43,610 bases of DNA from Opitutales bacterium (GTDB lineage: Bacteria > Verrucomicrobiota > Verrucomicrobiia > Opitutales > Seribacteraceae), in NCBI GenBank assembly GCA_028045305.1, contig JAOFTV010000016.1:1-43610 (forward strand). Reading direction: 5' to 3'. The first letter of the stretch is position 1; the number at the start of each line of letters is the position of its first letter. Below are positions 29,267 to 38,463 of the stretch, piece by piece. The notes beneath the pieces were generated by a model. The model was given only the letters and a program-made list of their open reading frames with translations. It was not told the origin of the DNA and ran no database searches. A program made the position numbers and the translations under genes.

Positions 29267-30661
29267 ATGAAAAGTATAATTTTTTTGGCTACCCTTGGTT
29301 TTTTCGGTTTTACCCACGATATTTTATCCCGGCCCAATGTCATCTACCTCAATGCGGACGACCTTGGAGTCATGGATGTTGGCTTTATGGGGAGCAAACT
29401 TTACCACACGCCCAACCTCGACCGTCTAGCCAATGAGAGTATGGTCTTCACGGATGGGTATGCACCGGCTGCCAATTGTGCCCCCAGCCGTGCGGCTTGC
29501 TTTAGTGGGCAATGGGCGGTGCGCACCGGAGTTTACACCGTGGGTACATCCGAGCGGGGAGATGCCATGGATCGCATGCTTATTCCCACGCCCAACCGGA
29601 TGCATCTTAAAGACGAGGTCATCACCATCGCAGAGGAATTCAAAAAAGCAGGTTATCGTACCGCCCAACTTGGGAAATGGCACCTTGGAGAAGACCCAAC
29701 CACCCAGGGGATTGATATTAATGTGGGGGGGAACACCAGAGGGGCTCCTCCCAGCTATTTCAGTCCTTATAAAAACCCTAACCTCAAAGATGGCCCGAAA
29801 GGAGAATACCTCACCGACCGATTGACTGATGAGGCAATTACAATTTTGGAGAAATTTAAAGATGATCCCTTCTTTATCTATTTCCCTTTTTACAGCATTC
29901 ATACCCCGTTGCAGGGCCGTCCCGACCTCAAGAAAAAATATAAAAACAACAAGCAAGTGCACGCAGATTATGCAGCGATGATCGAGTGTTTGGACGAGAA
30001 TGTCGGGCGGTTGATGTCTGCTTTGGATGAACTTGGTTTGCGGGAAAACACAATGGTTTTGTTTTCCTCAGATAATGGAGGAATCCGAAAATTATCGAAA
30101 CAGGACCCGTGGCGGGCAGGGAAAGGTTCTTATTATGAGGGCGGAATCCGTGTACCTATAACAGTACGCTGGCCTGGAGTGGTGGAAGCAGGTTCCACTT
30201 GCTCGGTACCTGTGACCGGACTTGATTTTTACCCCACTTTTTTGGATGCGATTGGGGCGAGTCCATCGCCGGGCAAGGTATTGGATGGCAGGAGTATACT
30301 TCCTTTGCTGACGGGCAAGAGTTCGTTCCCTAAAGGCCGTACCCTGTACTGGCATTTTCCCATTTATCTGCAAAATTATGCGGGTGAGGAAGACCAATCC
30401 CGTGATGCCAAGTTTCGTACGCGTCCAGGTACGGTCTTAAGGAAGGGGAAGTGGAAACTGCACGAATATTTTGAGGATGGTGCCCTTCTTTTATTTGATC
30501 TGGAAAACGATCCTGGCGAAACCAAAAACCTCGCTCAGGAAAAGCCTAAAAAGTTGAAAGTGCTCAAGAATGATATGTATGCATGGCGTGAGCAGACCCA
30601 GTCTCCTGTTCCCACCAGGAGAAACCCAAAATACATTCCAGAAACAATCAAAACTCGCTAA
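29267..30661 (+). CDS. Secreted sulfatase
   Basis: A 464-residue sulfatase with a signal peptide (1-21). The metal motif is NADDLGVMDVGF (29-40) and the formylglycine motif C71-APSR, followed by AACFSGQWAVRTG. LGKWHLGED, YSIHTPLQ and SSDNGG complete the catalytic set. The C-terminal subdomain RKGKWKLHEYFEDG...LFDLENDPGETKNLA is the usual sulfatase ending, so the protein is complete. It is third in the operon and is followed 13 bases later by the esterase gene. Expected to act in the periplasm or outside the cell after formylglycine maturation by an enzyme not encoded here. Confidence 0.95.
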   Translation: MKSIIFLATLGFFGFTHDILSRPNVIYLNADDLGVMDVGFMGSKLYHTPNLDRLANESMVFTDGYAPAANCAPSRAACFSGQWAVRTGVYTVGTSERGDAMDRMLIPTPNRMHLKDEVITIAEEFKKAGYRTAQLGKWHLGEDPTTQGIDINVGGNTRGAPPSYFSPYKNPNLKDGPKGEYLTDRLTDEAITILEKFKDDPFFIYFPFYSIHTPLQGRPDLKKKYKNNKQVHADYAAMIECLDENVGRLMSALDELGLRENTMVLFSSDNGGIRKLSKQDPWRAGKGSYYEGGIRVPITVRWPGVVEAGSTCSVPVTGLDFYPTFLDAIGASPSPGKVLDGRSILPLLTGKSSFPKGRTLYWHFPIYLQNYAGEEDQSRDAKFRTRPGTVLRKGKWKLHEYFEDGALLLFDLENDPGETKNLAQEKPKKLKVLKNDMYAWREQTQSPVPTRRNPKYIPETIKTR

Positions 30662-30674
30662 GGTTCCTCTTTTG

Positions 30675-31499
30675 ATGAAAGTATTTTTTACCTGCCTTGC
30701 TGTATGTCTTTGGTGCCAGTTGGGAGCCCAAAGTGCTGATATTGAATTTTATAAGAAAGTAGAAGGCCATGAATTAAACCTGCATATTTTTGCTCCCCTC
30801 GATCATGAGCCTGAGAGGGATAAGAAACCTGCCCTCGTTTTCTTTTTTGGAGGCGGATGGGTAGGAGGTACCCCCAAGCAATTTTACCCGCAATGCCAAC
30901 ACCTTGCCAAGCAGGGCATGGTGGCAATCTCAGCAGAATACCGGGTAAAGTCCCGACAGGGAGCTTCCCCATTTGATTGTGTGGAAGATGGGAAGTCTGC
31001 CCTTCGCTGGGTGCGGGCCAATGCCGATAAACTTGGGGTTGATCCCAATCGTATTGGCGCTGGAGGTGGTTCGGCAGGTGGGCATGTGGCCGCCGCAGTG
31101 GCGACCGTATCTGGTTTGGATGCTTCGGGTGATGACCTGTCGGTTTCCTGCCGCCCCAATGCCCTGGTTTTATTTAATCCTGTATATGATAACGGGCCGG
31201 GTGGGTTTGGTTATGGAAAAGTGAAAGATAGATATCGGGAAATTTCCCCAATGCATAATCTTTCCCAAGCTATGCCACCGACCATTGTTTTCCTCGGAGA
31301 CCAGGATGATTTAATTCCTGTTTCGACTGCTGAAAATTTCCGGGACCAAATGGTTAAGCTAGGAGTTCGGTCCGAGCTTTTTATTTATCCTGGGCAAAAG
31401 CACGGATTTTTTAATCAGGGCAAACCAGGAGATGGGTACGGTAAGACTGTCGCGGAGATGGATAGGTTTTTGTTTTCCCTTGGCTGGCTGGACCAGTGA
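30675..31499 (+). CDS. Secreted alpha/beta-hydrolase (acetylesterase-like)
   Basis: A 274-residue esterase of the hormone-sensitive-lipase/acetyl-xylan-esterase-like alpha/beta hydrolase group. Starting at ATG 30675 gives a clean signal peptide (CLAVCLWCQLGAQS); the frame is open further upstream only inside the sulfatase gene. The oxyanion motif is FFGGGWVGG (57-65) and the nucleophile S133 lies in GGGSAGG. The acid is in LGDQDDLIPV and the histidine in GQKHGFF. All three catalytic residues are present. As last gene of the sulfatase operon it probably removes acetyl or similar ester groups from the same sulfated glycan. The actual ester is not known. Confidence 0.88.
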   Translation: MKVFFTCLAVCLWCQLGAQSADIEFYKKVEGHELNLHIFAPLDHEPERDKKPALVFFFGGGWVGGTPKQFYPQCQHLAKQGMVAISAEYRVKSRQGASPFDCVEDGKSALRWVRANADKLGVDPNRIGAGGGSAGGHVAAAVATVSGLDASGDDLSVSCRPNALVLFNPVYDNGPGGFGYGKVKDRYREISPMHNLSQAMPPTIVFLGDQDDLIPVSTAENFRDQMVKLGVRSELFIYPGQKHGFFNQGKPGDGYGKTVAEMDRFLFSLGWLDQ

Positions 31500-31570
31500 A
31501 TTGAAAAATGCTTTCTCTGGGGAGCAGAGCAAGGTTGCCAAGTTGAATATCGAAGAGTTCAATACATCTA

Positions 31571-32536
31571 ATGGATAGGCTAAATGCAAAATTGGGGTGG
31601 GTCGTCGGTTTGCTGGCCGTGGTGGCAGCCGTTGATTATTGCTGGATTGCTCCGGCCAACCAGACATATGCCAAGAGATATTTGAATGAAAGTATCGTAC
31701 TTTCTGCCTCTACCTACGCAACCTGCCGGGTAATCAATGGAGGGGTGTCTTCGCTCCAGGAATCGAGCATAAGTATAAGTCCGTGGGGGGTTGGGTTAGA
31801 GTATGAAGCAGGCCAGGTGCTCGATCCTATTAACGATGCAGTTGAGAGGCTTTCCGAAGCATGTGTCAGTTCGATGGCTCTGCTTGGTGCCCAGCGAATC
31901 GTTCTTGGGATAATCAATCAGTATGGTGTTTTTCCGTTCTACTTTTCTTTATGTTTGTTTTTAGGATTTCTGCTCATTGGTAAAGCAACTAGGTTTGCCA
32001 GGTTGTTTGGTCGAGTTGCCATTCTTTTGCTCTTGTTGCGAGCTGCCACTCCAGTTCTATGTTTTTTAGGAACTCTTCTGAATGATCAATATTTTGATCC
32101 AAAAATTGATGAGCAGTCGGCAAAGCTAAATGAAATTCGAGAAGTTGCACTGGCTGAATTTGAAACGGAAACTCCTGAGCTCAGTAATATCTCGAGTGTT
32201 GAAAGTCCTCTTTCTTTATTACCAGAAATTTTTAGGCAAATTGGAAGTCAGGTCACTCATTACGCGGAGTGGATGAAAGAAAGAATTCTTTCCCTCAAAG
32301 AAGCCCTGTTTTATTTGAAATCAAATTTTTCAGAAATTATGGAATGCCTGACCTCCCTCTTTGTCCTGGTAATTGAGAAAATTATCTTACTGGCCATTCT
32401 TCTTCCCCTTGGTCTGCTGTATGCCTTACGAAAGGCTTATTGCTGGTTAGCTCAGGAAGAGCTTGATGTTTGGATTGCCTCCTCAGGGATGAGCGGGAAG
32501 AGTGAAAACCTTGGAGGATCTAGAGAAAGTAAATGA
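31571..32536 (+). CDS. Membrane protein of unknown function
   Basis: A 321-residue integral membrane protein that I cannot assign to a known function. Predicted membrane segments by eye are about 8-26, 119-137, 147-170 and 258-285. The region between the first two contains a polar domain with GLEYEAGQVLDPINDAVERLSE, which looks like a conserved element. An amphipathic, probably helical stretch (175-250) lies between segments three and four. No catalytic or transporter motif is apparent. It starts with ATG at 31571, 71 bases after the esterase stop, and rarA follows within 75 bases. It may be transcribed alone or with the sulfatase operon; there is no visible terminator in the gap. Confidence 0.75.
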   Translation: MDRLNAKLGWVVGLLAVVAAVDYCWIAPANQTYAKRYLNESIVLSASTYATCRVINGGVSSLQESSISISPWGVGLEYEAGQVLDPINDAVERLSEACVSSMALLGAQRIVLGIINQYGVFPFYFSLCLFLGFLLIGKATRFARLFGRVAILLLLLRAATPVLCFLGTLLNDQYFDPKIDEQSAKLNEIREVALAEFETETPELSNISSVESPLSLLPEIFRQIGSQVTHYAEWMKERILSLKEALFYLKSNFSEIMECLTSLFVLVIEKIILLAILLPLGLLYALRKAYCWLAQEELDVWIASSGMSGKSENLGGSRESK

Positions 32537-32610
32537 ATGCATACTGGCAAAGATGTACCTTTGCCCGGTGATCTAGTCTTTATGAAATATTCAACACCCG
32601 AATAAGGTTG

Positions 32611-33942
32611 ATGCAAAAAACAAAAGATGAGGAAGCCCTGTTCTCTCTGGAAATGCCAGGAAGTAAGACTTTATCCAGGCGGCCATTGGCTGAGCACATG
32701 CGGCCGCAGTCCCTCAACCAGGTCCTGGGCCAGCAACATCTCTTGGGAGATGCGTGCCTATTGCCCAAACTGATCCGCGAGAACCGGGTGGGGAATATCA
32801 TTCTCGCCGGGCCTCCAGGTACGGGTAAGACCACCCTCGCCACTGTCATTGCGGAGGAGGGGAAGTGCAAGTTACTTAAAGTCAATGCAGTGACCTCCAA
32901 TGTCGCGGAGCTACGGGAAACTCTCAAGCTTGCCCGTTATCATGGTGCGGACAACTGCTATCTGTTTGTTGATGAGATTCATCGTTTCAATAAGGCTCAG
33001 CAGGATCTTCTCCTGCCCGACATCGAATCGGGAGATGTCCGTCTCATCGGGGCAACCACGCATAATCCAAGGTACTATATTATTGATCCGCTCCTCAGCC
33101 GTTCTCATCTCTTCACTCTCAAGTCCCTCAGTCAGGAAGTGATTGTCGAGGCTTTATCGGACTGTCTTGCCGACACGGAGCGAGGGCTAGGGAAGAGACA
33201 GTGCACCGCACAGGGGCAAGCCTTGTCCAACCTTGCCCTGTTTGCAGAGGGTGATATGCGCCGGGCCTATAATTTACTGGAAACCTTAGTCGAGGGTTTG
33301 GCTGATGGGGCAGCACTTGGGGATGCGGAAGTTTCCGCCTTTGCCCAGGAGCGGGGTATCCGATACGACCGCGATGAGGACGAACATTATGACACCGCAT
33401 CCGCCCTCATTAAAAGCATGCGGGGAAACGACCCTGATGCCTCGGTCTACTGGTTGGCCAAGATGCTGGCCGGTGGGGAGGACCCCCGATTCATTACCCG
33501 TCGGCTCGTTATCTTTGCATCCGAGGATGTGGGCTTGGCAGATTCGCGTGCCCTGCTTATGGCCGATGCCGTCTTCCGGGCATGCGAGACCATTGGGTTG
33601 CCCGAGTGCGAGCTTAACCTCGCCCATGTGGTGCTCTTTCTCGCCACCTGTCCCAAGAGCAATTCTGCCACCCTTGCCATTGCGGAAGCCAAGCGGGCAC
33701 TTAGGGAACAACCCGTTCAGTCCGTTCCCTCCTCAGTCCGCGACCGTCATGGTCGTAACCGCAAGGACCGGGAAGAAGGAGAGGAGGGTTACCTCTACAG
33801 CCATGAATTTCCCGAGAATATTTCCGGTCAGCAATACCTCGAAAAACCGCTCACTTTATACCGCCCGAAACCTTCGGGTGCGGAGTCCACGATCGCAGAA
33901 AGACTGGAGAAATGGAAATCCCTGAGGGATTCCCTTAAATAA
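32611..33942 (+). CDS. rarA: Replication-associated recombination protein RarA (MgsA)
   Basis: AAA+ ATPase of the RarA/MgsA/WRNIP1 family that acts at stalled replication forks. The protein has the family N-terminus RPLAEHMRPQSLNQVLGQQHLLG. Walker A is GPPGTGKTT (68-76, counted from a TTG one codon earlier), Walker B is FVDEIHRFNKAQQD, and sensor 1 is GATTHNP. The C-terminal clamp-loader-like region contains SALIKSMRGNDPDASVYWLAKMLAGGEDPRFITRRL, a hallmark of RarA, and LYSHEFPENISGQQYL near the end. ATG 32611 is preferred over TTG 32608. It converges on a sulfatase gene with six bases between stops. Confidence 0.96.
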   Translation: MQKTKDEEALFSLEMPGSKTLSRRPLAEHMRPQSLNQVLGQQHLLGDACLLPKLIRENRVGNIILAGPPGTGKTTLATVIAEEGKCKLLKVNAVTSNVAELRETLKLARYHGADNCYLFVDEIHRFNKAQQDLLLPDIESGDVRLIGATTHNPRYYIIDPLLSRSHLFTLKSLSQEVIVEALSDCLADTERGLGKRQCTAQGQALSNLALFAEGDMRRAYNLLETLVEGLADGAALGDAEVSAFAQERGIRYDRDEDEHYDTASALIKSMRGNDPDASVYWLAKMLAGGEDPRFITRRLVIFASEDVGLADSRALLMADAVFRACETIGLPECELNLAHVVLFLATCPKSNSATLAIAEAKRALREQPVQSVPSSVRDRHGRNRKDREEGEEGYLYSHEFPENISGQQYLEKPLTLYRPKPSGAESTIAERLEKWKSLRDSLK

Positions 33943-33948
33943 ATAGAA

Positions 33949-35451
33949 CTACTTCTTGTCGGAGGTCTTTCCTTTCCAACTTGAACTTTTCTTGGCTGCC
34001 TGGCGACCCTCGTCCGGGTTGCCGGCATCTCCGCCCATGGCAATCATTTCCGGATAGGTATCATCCCACCACTGGTCATAGGCTTTATCCAGCCTGGCAA
34101 CCAGTCCGGGTCTTTGATCCGCCAAATCATTCTCGCATTGCGGGTCTTTCTTCACATCAAATAATACCCACTTGTCCTTCGGACTGATCGCCCAGTGATA
34201 TTGTGCAGTGCCATAGGCATAGGTATGAACCGTCCGTCCCTTCTCAATTGCCTGCAGGGCCATGCACTGGCTCATATACTTCAGACAGTCCTTGTTTCCG
34301 CAGTGGTGACTGCGGAGCATAAGGAAATTGCCTTGGCGTACCCCTGCCATTGCATACTTGTGGTGCTTGGCAAATCCGCTGGGCCAGCGGGCAACATGAT
34401 GAAAAAGAATCCTGTCCTTTTGCCAGTTCTTTACCTGTCCCTTGCTTTCAAGCAAGGGAAGTAGGTTATGTCCTTCCAGTTTGGGTTTTAAATTAGCAGG
34501 GATCTTGGTACCGGTCAGCTCACAGAGGGTGGGGAAAACATCAAGATGGGCGGTGAGATTATTGAGAAGTCTTGGTTTCCATTTGCCCGGCCATCTCCAA
34601 AAGGAAAAGGCACGGGTGCCACCTTCCCAGGCGGAGCACTTGGGCCCCCGCATATTGGCGTTGTATACATCCAATCCCTCGGTCACTCCGTTGTCATTGA
34701 CCATGATCACGATGGTGTCTTCATCCCTGCCTGTATCCTTGAGGAATTTCATCAGTCGGCCGAGGTTGTAATCAATATTTTCCACCATTGCTAAATAGGT
34801 GGCATGAGTATCATTCAGTCCGGCATCGCGGAAGGGCTTGATAAATTTTTCCGGTGCTGCCAGTGGGGTGTGGGGAGAGTAGGTGCAGAGGTAGCAAAAG
34901 AATGGATCATCCCCCGCTTCCTCAATAAAGGCCATGGTTTCATCAAAGAATACATCCTCGCGATAACCCTTGGTCTCCATTCGCTTACGGTTGCGCACAA
35001 AGGTGGTGTCAAAGTGTTTGAGGGGACCAGCCTGGTTGGTTGAGCACCAGTCAAAACCCTGTCCGCTTGGCCCTGGTACATTTCCTAGGTGCCACTTGCC
35101 CACAAATCCGGTGCGGTATCCATTCTTTTTTAACAACTCCGGAAAGCAGACCACTTTTTCAGGGAGTTGCTGGCGTGGCGGAATGGTATGGGTCACCCCG
35201 GTGCGGAACTCATGCATCCCGCTAAGCAGAGCGGCCCGGGTGGGGGAGCAGGATGGGCTGACGTAGAAATTATCAAAGCTCACACTTTCCTCCCGCAGTT
35301 TATTGGTATGGGGAGTCTTGAGGTAGGGGTGGCCATGGGCATTGACATCCCCATATCCCTGATCGTCGGTTAGGATGAAAATAATGTTCGGGCGTTTGGC
35401 GATTCCCAGCAGGGGAAGAAGGAAGAGTAGGGCAAGAATGGGCTTTTGCAT
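33949..35451 (-). CDS. Secreted arylsulfatase family protein
   Basis: A roughly 500-residue sulfatase. ATG 35451 is chosen because it gives a proper signal peptide (MQKPILALLFLLPLLGIA). The open frame extends 14 codons upstream to a TTG, but that adds a hydrophilic stretch before the signal. Motifs: LTDDQGYGD, formylglycine C68-SPTR followed by AALLSGMHEFRTG, VGKWHLGN, YSPHTPL and VNDNG. A C-terminal region with six cysteines or so (SHHCGNKDCLKYMSQC) may bear disulfides, in line with export. The C-terminal tail is lysine- and serine-rich. Transcribed alone, convergent with rarA and divergent from the NahK-like kinase gene, which begins about 100 bases away. Confidence 0.94.
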   Translation of the reverse strand: MQKPILALLFLLPLLGIAKRPNIIFILTDDQGYGDVNAHGHPYLKTPHTNKLREESVSFDNFYVSPSCSPTRAALLSGMHEFRTGVTHTIPPRQQLPEKVVCFPELLKKNGYRTGFVGKWHLGNVPGPSGQGFDWCSTNQAGPLKHFDTTFVRNRKRMETKGYREDVFFDETMAFIEEAGDDPFFCYLCTYSPHTPLAAPEKFIKPFRDAGLNDTHATYLAMVENIDYNLGRLMKFLKDTGRDEDTIVIMVNDNGVTEGLDVYNANMRGPKCSAWEGGTRAFSFWRWPGKWKPRLLNNLTAHLDVFPTLCELTGTKIPANLKPKLEGHNLLPLLESKGQVKNWQKDRILFHHVARWPSGFAKHHKYAMAGVRQGNFLMLRSHHCGNKDCLKYMSQCMALQAIEKGRTVHTYAYGTAQYHWAISPKDKWVLFDVKKDPQCENDLADQRPGLVARLDKAYDQWWDDTYPEMIAMGGDAGNPDEGRQAAKKSSSWKGKTSDKK

Positions 35452-35551
35452 AGAGGGTAAGTAAACCTCTTTTGGGACACGCAAATCAACCAAATAATTC
35501 CGCCGTTTTCTCGCGTTGACCCCCCCTTCGTTTTCTTAATGATGGGGCAGA

Positions 35552-36649
35552 TTGAAAGATTTATCGACAGAAGAAATTCTTGAGCTTGCATCCCATTTCT
35601 CTTTGGAAGGCGGTGGGGTCTCCGCGGAGCCCTTTGGCAATGGCAACGTAAACGATACCTTTTTATTGGTCACTGACTGCGGTCACCGCTACACCCTGCA
35701 AAGGATCAACCACGATGTGTTTAAGGACCCCGTCTCCCTGATGGATAATTTTGCCCGGGTCACCCAGCACCTCGCCCAAAAATATGCAGAGGGGCAAACC
35801 ACCCTGCAGACCCTCGTGCTTGTGCCTGCCCTCGATGGATCCAGCTATCTCATCGGTGAGCATGGCAATTACTGGCGGGTAACCGAGTATGTGCCGGGTG
35901 GACTATCCCTTGAGGTTCCGGAGTCCCGCGAACATGCCTATGAGGCCGGCCGTGCTTTTGGGGACTTTCAGTACCAGTTGTGCGACCTCCCGGGCAATCC
36001 ACTCATCGAGACCATTCCCGACTTTCACAACACCGAGTCGCGCTACCATGCCTTTCTTCGGGCAGTGGATGCAGACCCCTGCCAGCGCGCCTCCGAGGCG
36101 GCCGATCTCATTTCCTTCGCCAAGGAAAATGAACACCTCGCCACCCTCATCCGCTATGCCGATTTTCCCACCCGCACGGTGCACAACGATACCAAGCTCA
36201 ACAATGTACTGTTGCATGAGACCACCGGGACGGGTCTCTGCGTTGTCGATCTCGATACGGTGATGCCCGGCTGTGTTCTGCACGACTTTGGGGATCTGGT
36301 GCGCACCGCGGCTTGCTCCTCCGAGGAAGACGAGCCCGATATCTCCAAAATCCATTTCCTGCCCGATCGTTTTTCCGCACTCGTCGAGGGGTATCTTTGC
36401 GGAGTGCAAGACCTGCTTGATCCCGTGGAAGTGGAACACCTCGCCGAGGCTCCACAAGTCATCACCTACGAGCTCGCCCTTCGCTTCCTCACCGATTTTT
36501 TACTGGGCGATACCTACTTCAAAGTAAAACGGCCTGGTCACAACTTTGAGCGTGCCCGTGCCCAGTTTCAATTGCTCCGCTCCATGCAGGAATATGCCCC
36601 GCAGATGAAAAGCACGGTTTCTTCGTGCCTCACTGCCGGGCCTGCTTAA
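35552..36649 (+). CDS. Phosphotransferase family kinase, N-acetylhexosamine 1-kinase-like
   Basis: A 365-residue cytoplasmic kinase of the aminoglycoside-phosphotransferase/choline kinase fold. Motifs are GNGNVNDTF (29-37), corresponding to the GNGHINDTF nucleotide-binding loop of NahK-type enzymes; VHNDTKLNNVL with catalytic D213; and VVDLDTVMPG with the metal-binding D233/D235, followed by DFGDLVR. Length matches N-acetylhexosamine 1-kinases (about 360), which make GlcNAc-1-P or GalNAc-1-P. The start is TTG 35552; an in-frame stop four codons upstream rules out an earlier one. Placed between two sulfatases, it fits use of N-acetylated sugars from a sulfated glycan. The exact sugar is inferred. 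Confidence 0.82.
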   Translation: MKDLSTEEILELASHFSLEGGGVSAEPFGNGNVNDTFLLVTDCGHRYTLQRINHDVFKDPVSLMDNFARVTQHLAQKYAEGQTTLQTLVLVPALDGSSYLIGEHGNYWRVTEYVPGGLSLEVPESREHAYEAGRAFGDFQYQLCDLPGNPLIETIPDFHNTESRYHAFLRAVDADPCQRASEAADLISFAKENEHLATLIRYADFPTRTVHNDTKLNNVLLHETTGTGLCVVDLDTVMPGCVLHDFGDLVRTAACSSEEDEPDISKIHFLPDRFSALVEGYLCGVQDLLDPVEVEHLAEAPQVITYELALRFLTDFLLGDTYFKVKRPGHNFERARAQFQLLRSMQEYAPQMKSTVSSCLTAGPA

Positions 36650-36669
36650 ATCTTTCGCCCGACTTTGAA

Positions 36670-38169
36670 TTAACGGATTTTTTCGTCCGGTAATTCGCCC
36701 TTAATTCCCTCGTCCATGGGCATGTGGTCGGGCCGTCCATGGTTTGCTTGCTCAATCAACCGGTCCAGTTCCCCGCTCAACCGGGCAACTAGTTTTTCCC
36801 GCCCGCCCGATGCGATCAGGTTGGTGGATTCCTCGGGGTCGTTTTGCAAATCATAGAGCTCGGCCATGTGCCGGTCGGGGGATCCATCCCCATGGGGGTA
36901 GCGGATGTACTTCCAGCGGTCGGTGCGCAAGGCCCGCACATTGGGGGTGTAGGGAAACTGCTGTTCATAATTGTACTCGTAGTACCAGCTCGTCCGCCAG
37001 TCCTCATCTCCCGAGCTTACTAACTTTTTCCACGACTTCCCCTGGGTCTTGGGCAGGGCAGGGGCCTGGCAAATTTCCAGAATAGTGGAGGCGAAATCCA
37101 GAGTCAGAGTCTGGGCATCCACCACCTTGCCCGCCTCAATCAGGCCGGGGTAGCGTACCACCAGTGGAATGTGCAGGGATGGATCATGCCCGGTGCGCTT
37201 ATCCACCATCCCATGCTCGCCCTCCAATAGCCCATTATCACTGGTGAAAATAAACAGGGTATTGTCCAGCTTGCCCGCCGCTTTTAAGTAGTCGTATATC
37301 CTGCCCACCGAATCATCCACCGATAGAATCGTTCCCCAGTACGCCCGGACCATCCGTTCAAAGTCGAGCATCGCCCGGGCGGAACGATCCGGGAATTCCT
37401 TGCGCCAGTCAAACAACGGCCCATAGATCCCATGCCAGGTATTGAGGCGTTGTTTGATCCACACCGGCTTATCCTCCAGAGAAAATGCAGATACAGGGTA
37501 GGGCACACGCACCCCATCAAAAGTGTTTTCATACTTCGGTTCAGGAAAGTAAAAACTGTGCGGTGCCTTATGCCCAAGCATCAATAAAAACGGGGCATCC
37601 TCCTCTTCGCGCTCCGCCATCCAGTTAATCGCCATATCCGTGACCACCGTGGTGTAGTAGCCGGGCACCACCTCTCTTTTTCCATTATTTGTACGAAACT
37701 CGGTATCAAAGTATTTTCCCTGCCCCCGGTGGGTCACAAAGTGGTCAAATCCCGGGCGCATACTATCGTCCTCCTCGCCCATGTGCCATTTTCCAATGTA
37801 GGCAGTCGCATATCCCTCCGCTTGCAACTGGCGGGGAAAGGTGGGCAGGTCTCTTGGATAATCGGTGAAATTATTGACCACCCCATGGGCATGGGCATAG
37901 AGCCCGCCGAGGATGGATGCCCGGCTGGGCGAACATAGGGAAGTGGTGCAGAAATGATTGCGGAACAACGCTCCCTCCTCTGCCAACCGGTCGATCCGTG
38001 GGGTCTTTAGGTGCGGGTGACCCATACAGCCAAGGGCATCCCCGCGCTGGTCATCGGTAAGGATGAAGACCACATTGGGCCGCTCCGCCTGAAGCAGGGC
38101 TGAGCTAAACAGAATACCCAATAAAAATAGGGCAGGGCAAAGGAAGAAAGAAATAGAGCGTTGGTTCAT
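36670..38169 (-). CDS. Secreted sulfatase, N-acetylglucosamine-6-sulfatase-like
   Basis: A 499-residue sulfatase with a signal peptide (1-28). Motifs: [17 protein letters not shown] (36-52), formylglycine C79-SPSR followed by [30 protein letters not shown] and [12 protein letters not shown]. The C-terminal [15 protein letters not shown]...[15 protein letters not shown] is typical of the group often annotated as N-acetylglucosamine-6-sulfatase or mannan-type sulfatase; sequence alone does not fix the substrate. It converges with the NahK-like gene (20 bases between stops). Taken together with that kinase, a sulfated amino-sugar substrate is an attractive reading but remains inference. Confidence 0.94.
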   Translation of the reverse strand: MNQRSISFFLCPALFLLGILFSSALLQAERPNVVFILTDDQRGDALGCMGHPHLKTPRIDRLAEEGALFRNHFCTTSLCSPSRASILGGLYAHAHGVVNNFTDYPRDLPTFPRQLQAEGYATAYIGKWHMGEEDDSMRPGFDHFVTHRGQGKYFDTEFRTNNGKREVVPGYYTTVVTDMAINWMAEREEEDAPFLLMLGHKAPHSFYFPEPKYENTFDGVRVPYPVSAFSLEDKPVWIKQRLNTWHGIYGPLFDWRKEFPDRSARAMLDFERMVRAYWGTILSVDDSVGRIYDYLKAAGKLDNTLFIFTSDNGLLEGEHGMVDKRTGHDPSLHIPLVVRYPGLIEAGKVVDAQTLTLDFASTILEICQAPALPKTQGKSWKKLVSSGDEDWRTSWYYEYNYEQQFPYTPNVRALRTDRWKYIRYPHGDGSPDRHMAELYDLQNDPEESTNLIASGGREKLVARLSGELDRLIEQANHGRPDHMPMDEGIKGELPDEKIR

Positions 38170-38374
38170 TTTAATTAAGTAATCAAAGGAACAGCTAGGA
38201 GGGAAGATTTAAGTAAGAGTGAAGACTGAGGACTGAAGAGAAAAGTTTGAAGCAGATTCACAGCTTAGCATTTCACACTTTCCCTATGCACGTGTTGAAC
38301 ACCCCAGACAGACAATCTTGCGATCAAATAATTACGAGCAGAACAAACGATCAGAGTTTATTTTCACTATTCAG

Positions 38375-38411
38375 CATTCACTCTTCACTCTTCCCATGCT
38401 CTTCACCATTC
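38375..38411 (+). repeat. Direct repeat, left copy, flanking brnTA
   Basis: Bases 38381-38411 match 39007-39037 at 29 of 31 positions in the same orientation; the conserved core is ATGCTCTTCACCATTC. The first 20 bases of this interval (38375-38394) are also identical to the reverse complement of 22338-22357. It lies just upstream of the brnT promoter. Confidence 0.75.
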
Positions 38412-38423
38412 CTTACCTACTGT

Positions 38424-38460
38424 TTGACATGCCTGCAATTATTGGTATAGATTTTATACC
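38424..38460 (+). promoter_or_regulatory. brnTA promoter with overlapping palindromic operator
   Basis: A -35 TTGACA at 38424-38429 and a -10 TATAGA at 38446-38451 are 16 bases apart, close to a sigma-70 consensus. The -10 is embedded in a perfect inverted repeat GGTATA-N5-TATACC (38444-38460), a likely site for autorepression by the BrnA antitoxin. Transcription would begin about 38458, leaving only some five bases before the brnT ATG and no Shine-Dalgarno. Confidence 0.7.
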
Positions 38461-38463
38461 TAA

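Noticed and set aside
34438-34459. Perfect 10-base inverted repeat resembling a hairpin
   Set aside because: It is inside the sulfatase coding sequence, has no U-tract, and has a loop of only two bases; probably chance codon choice.
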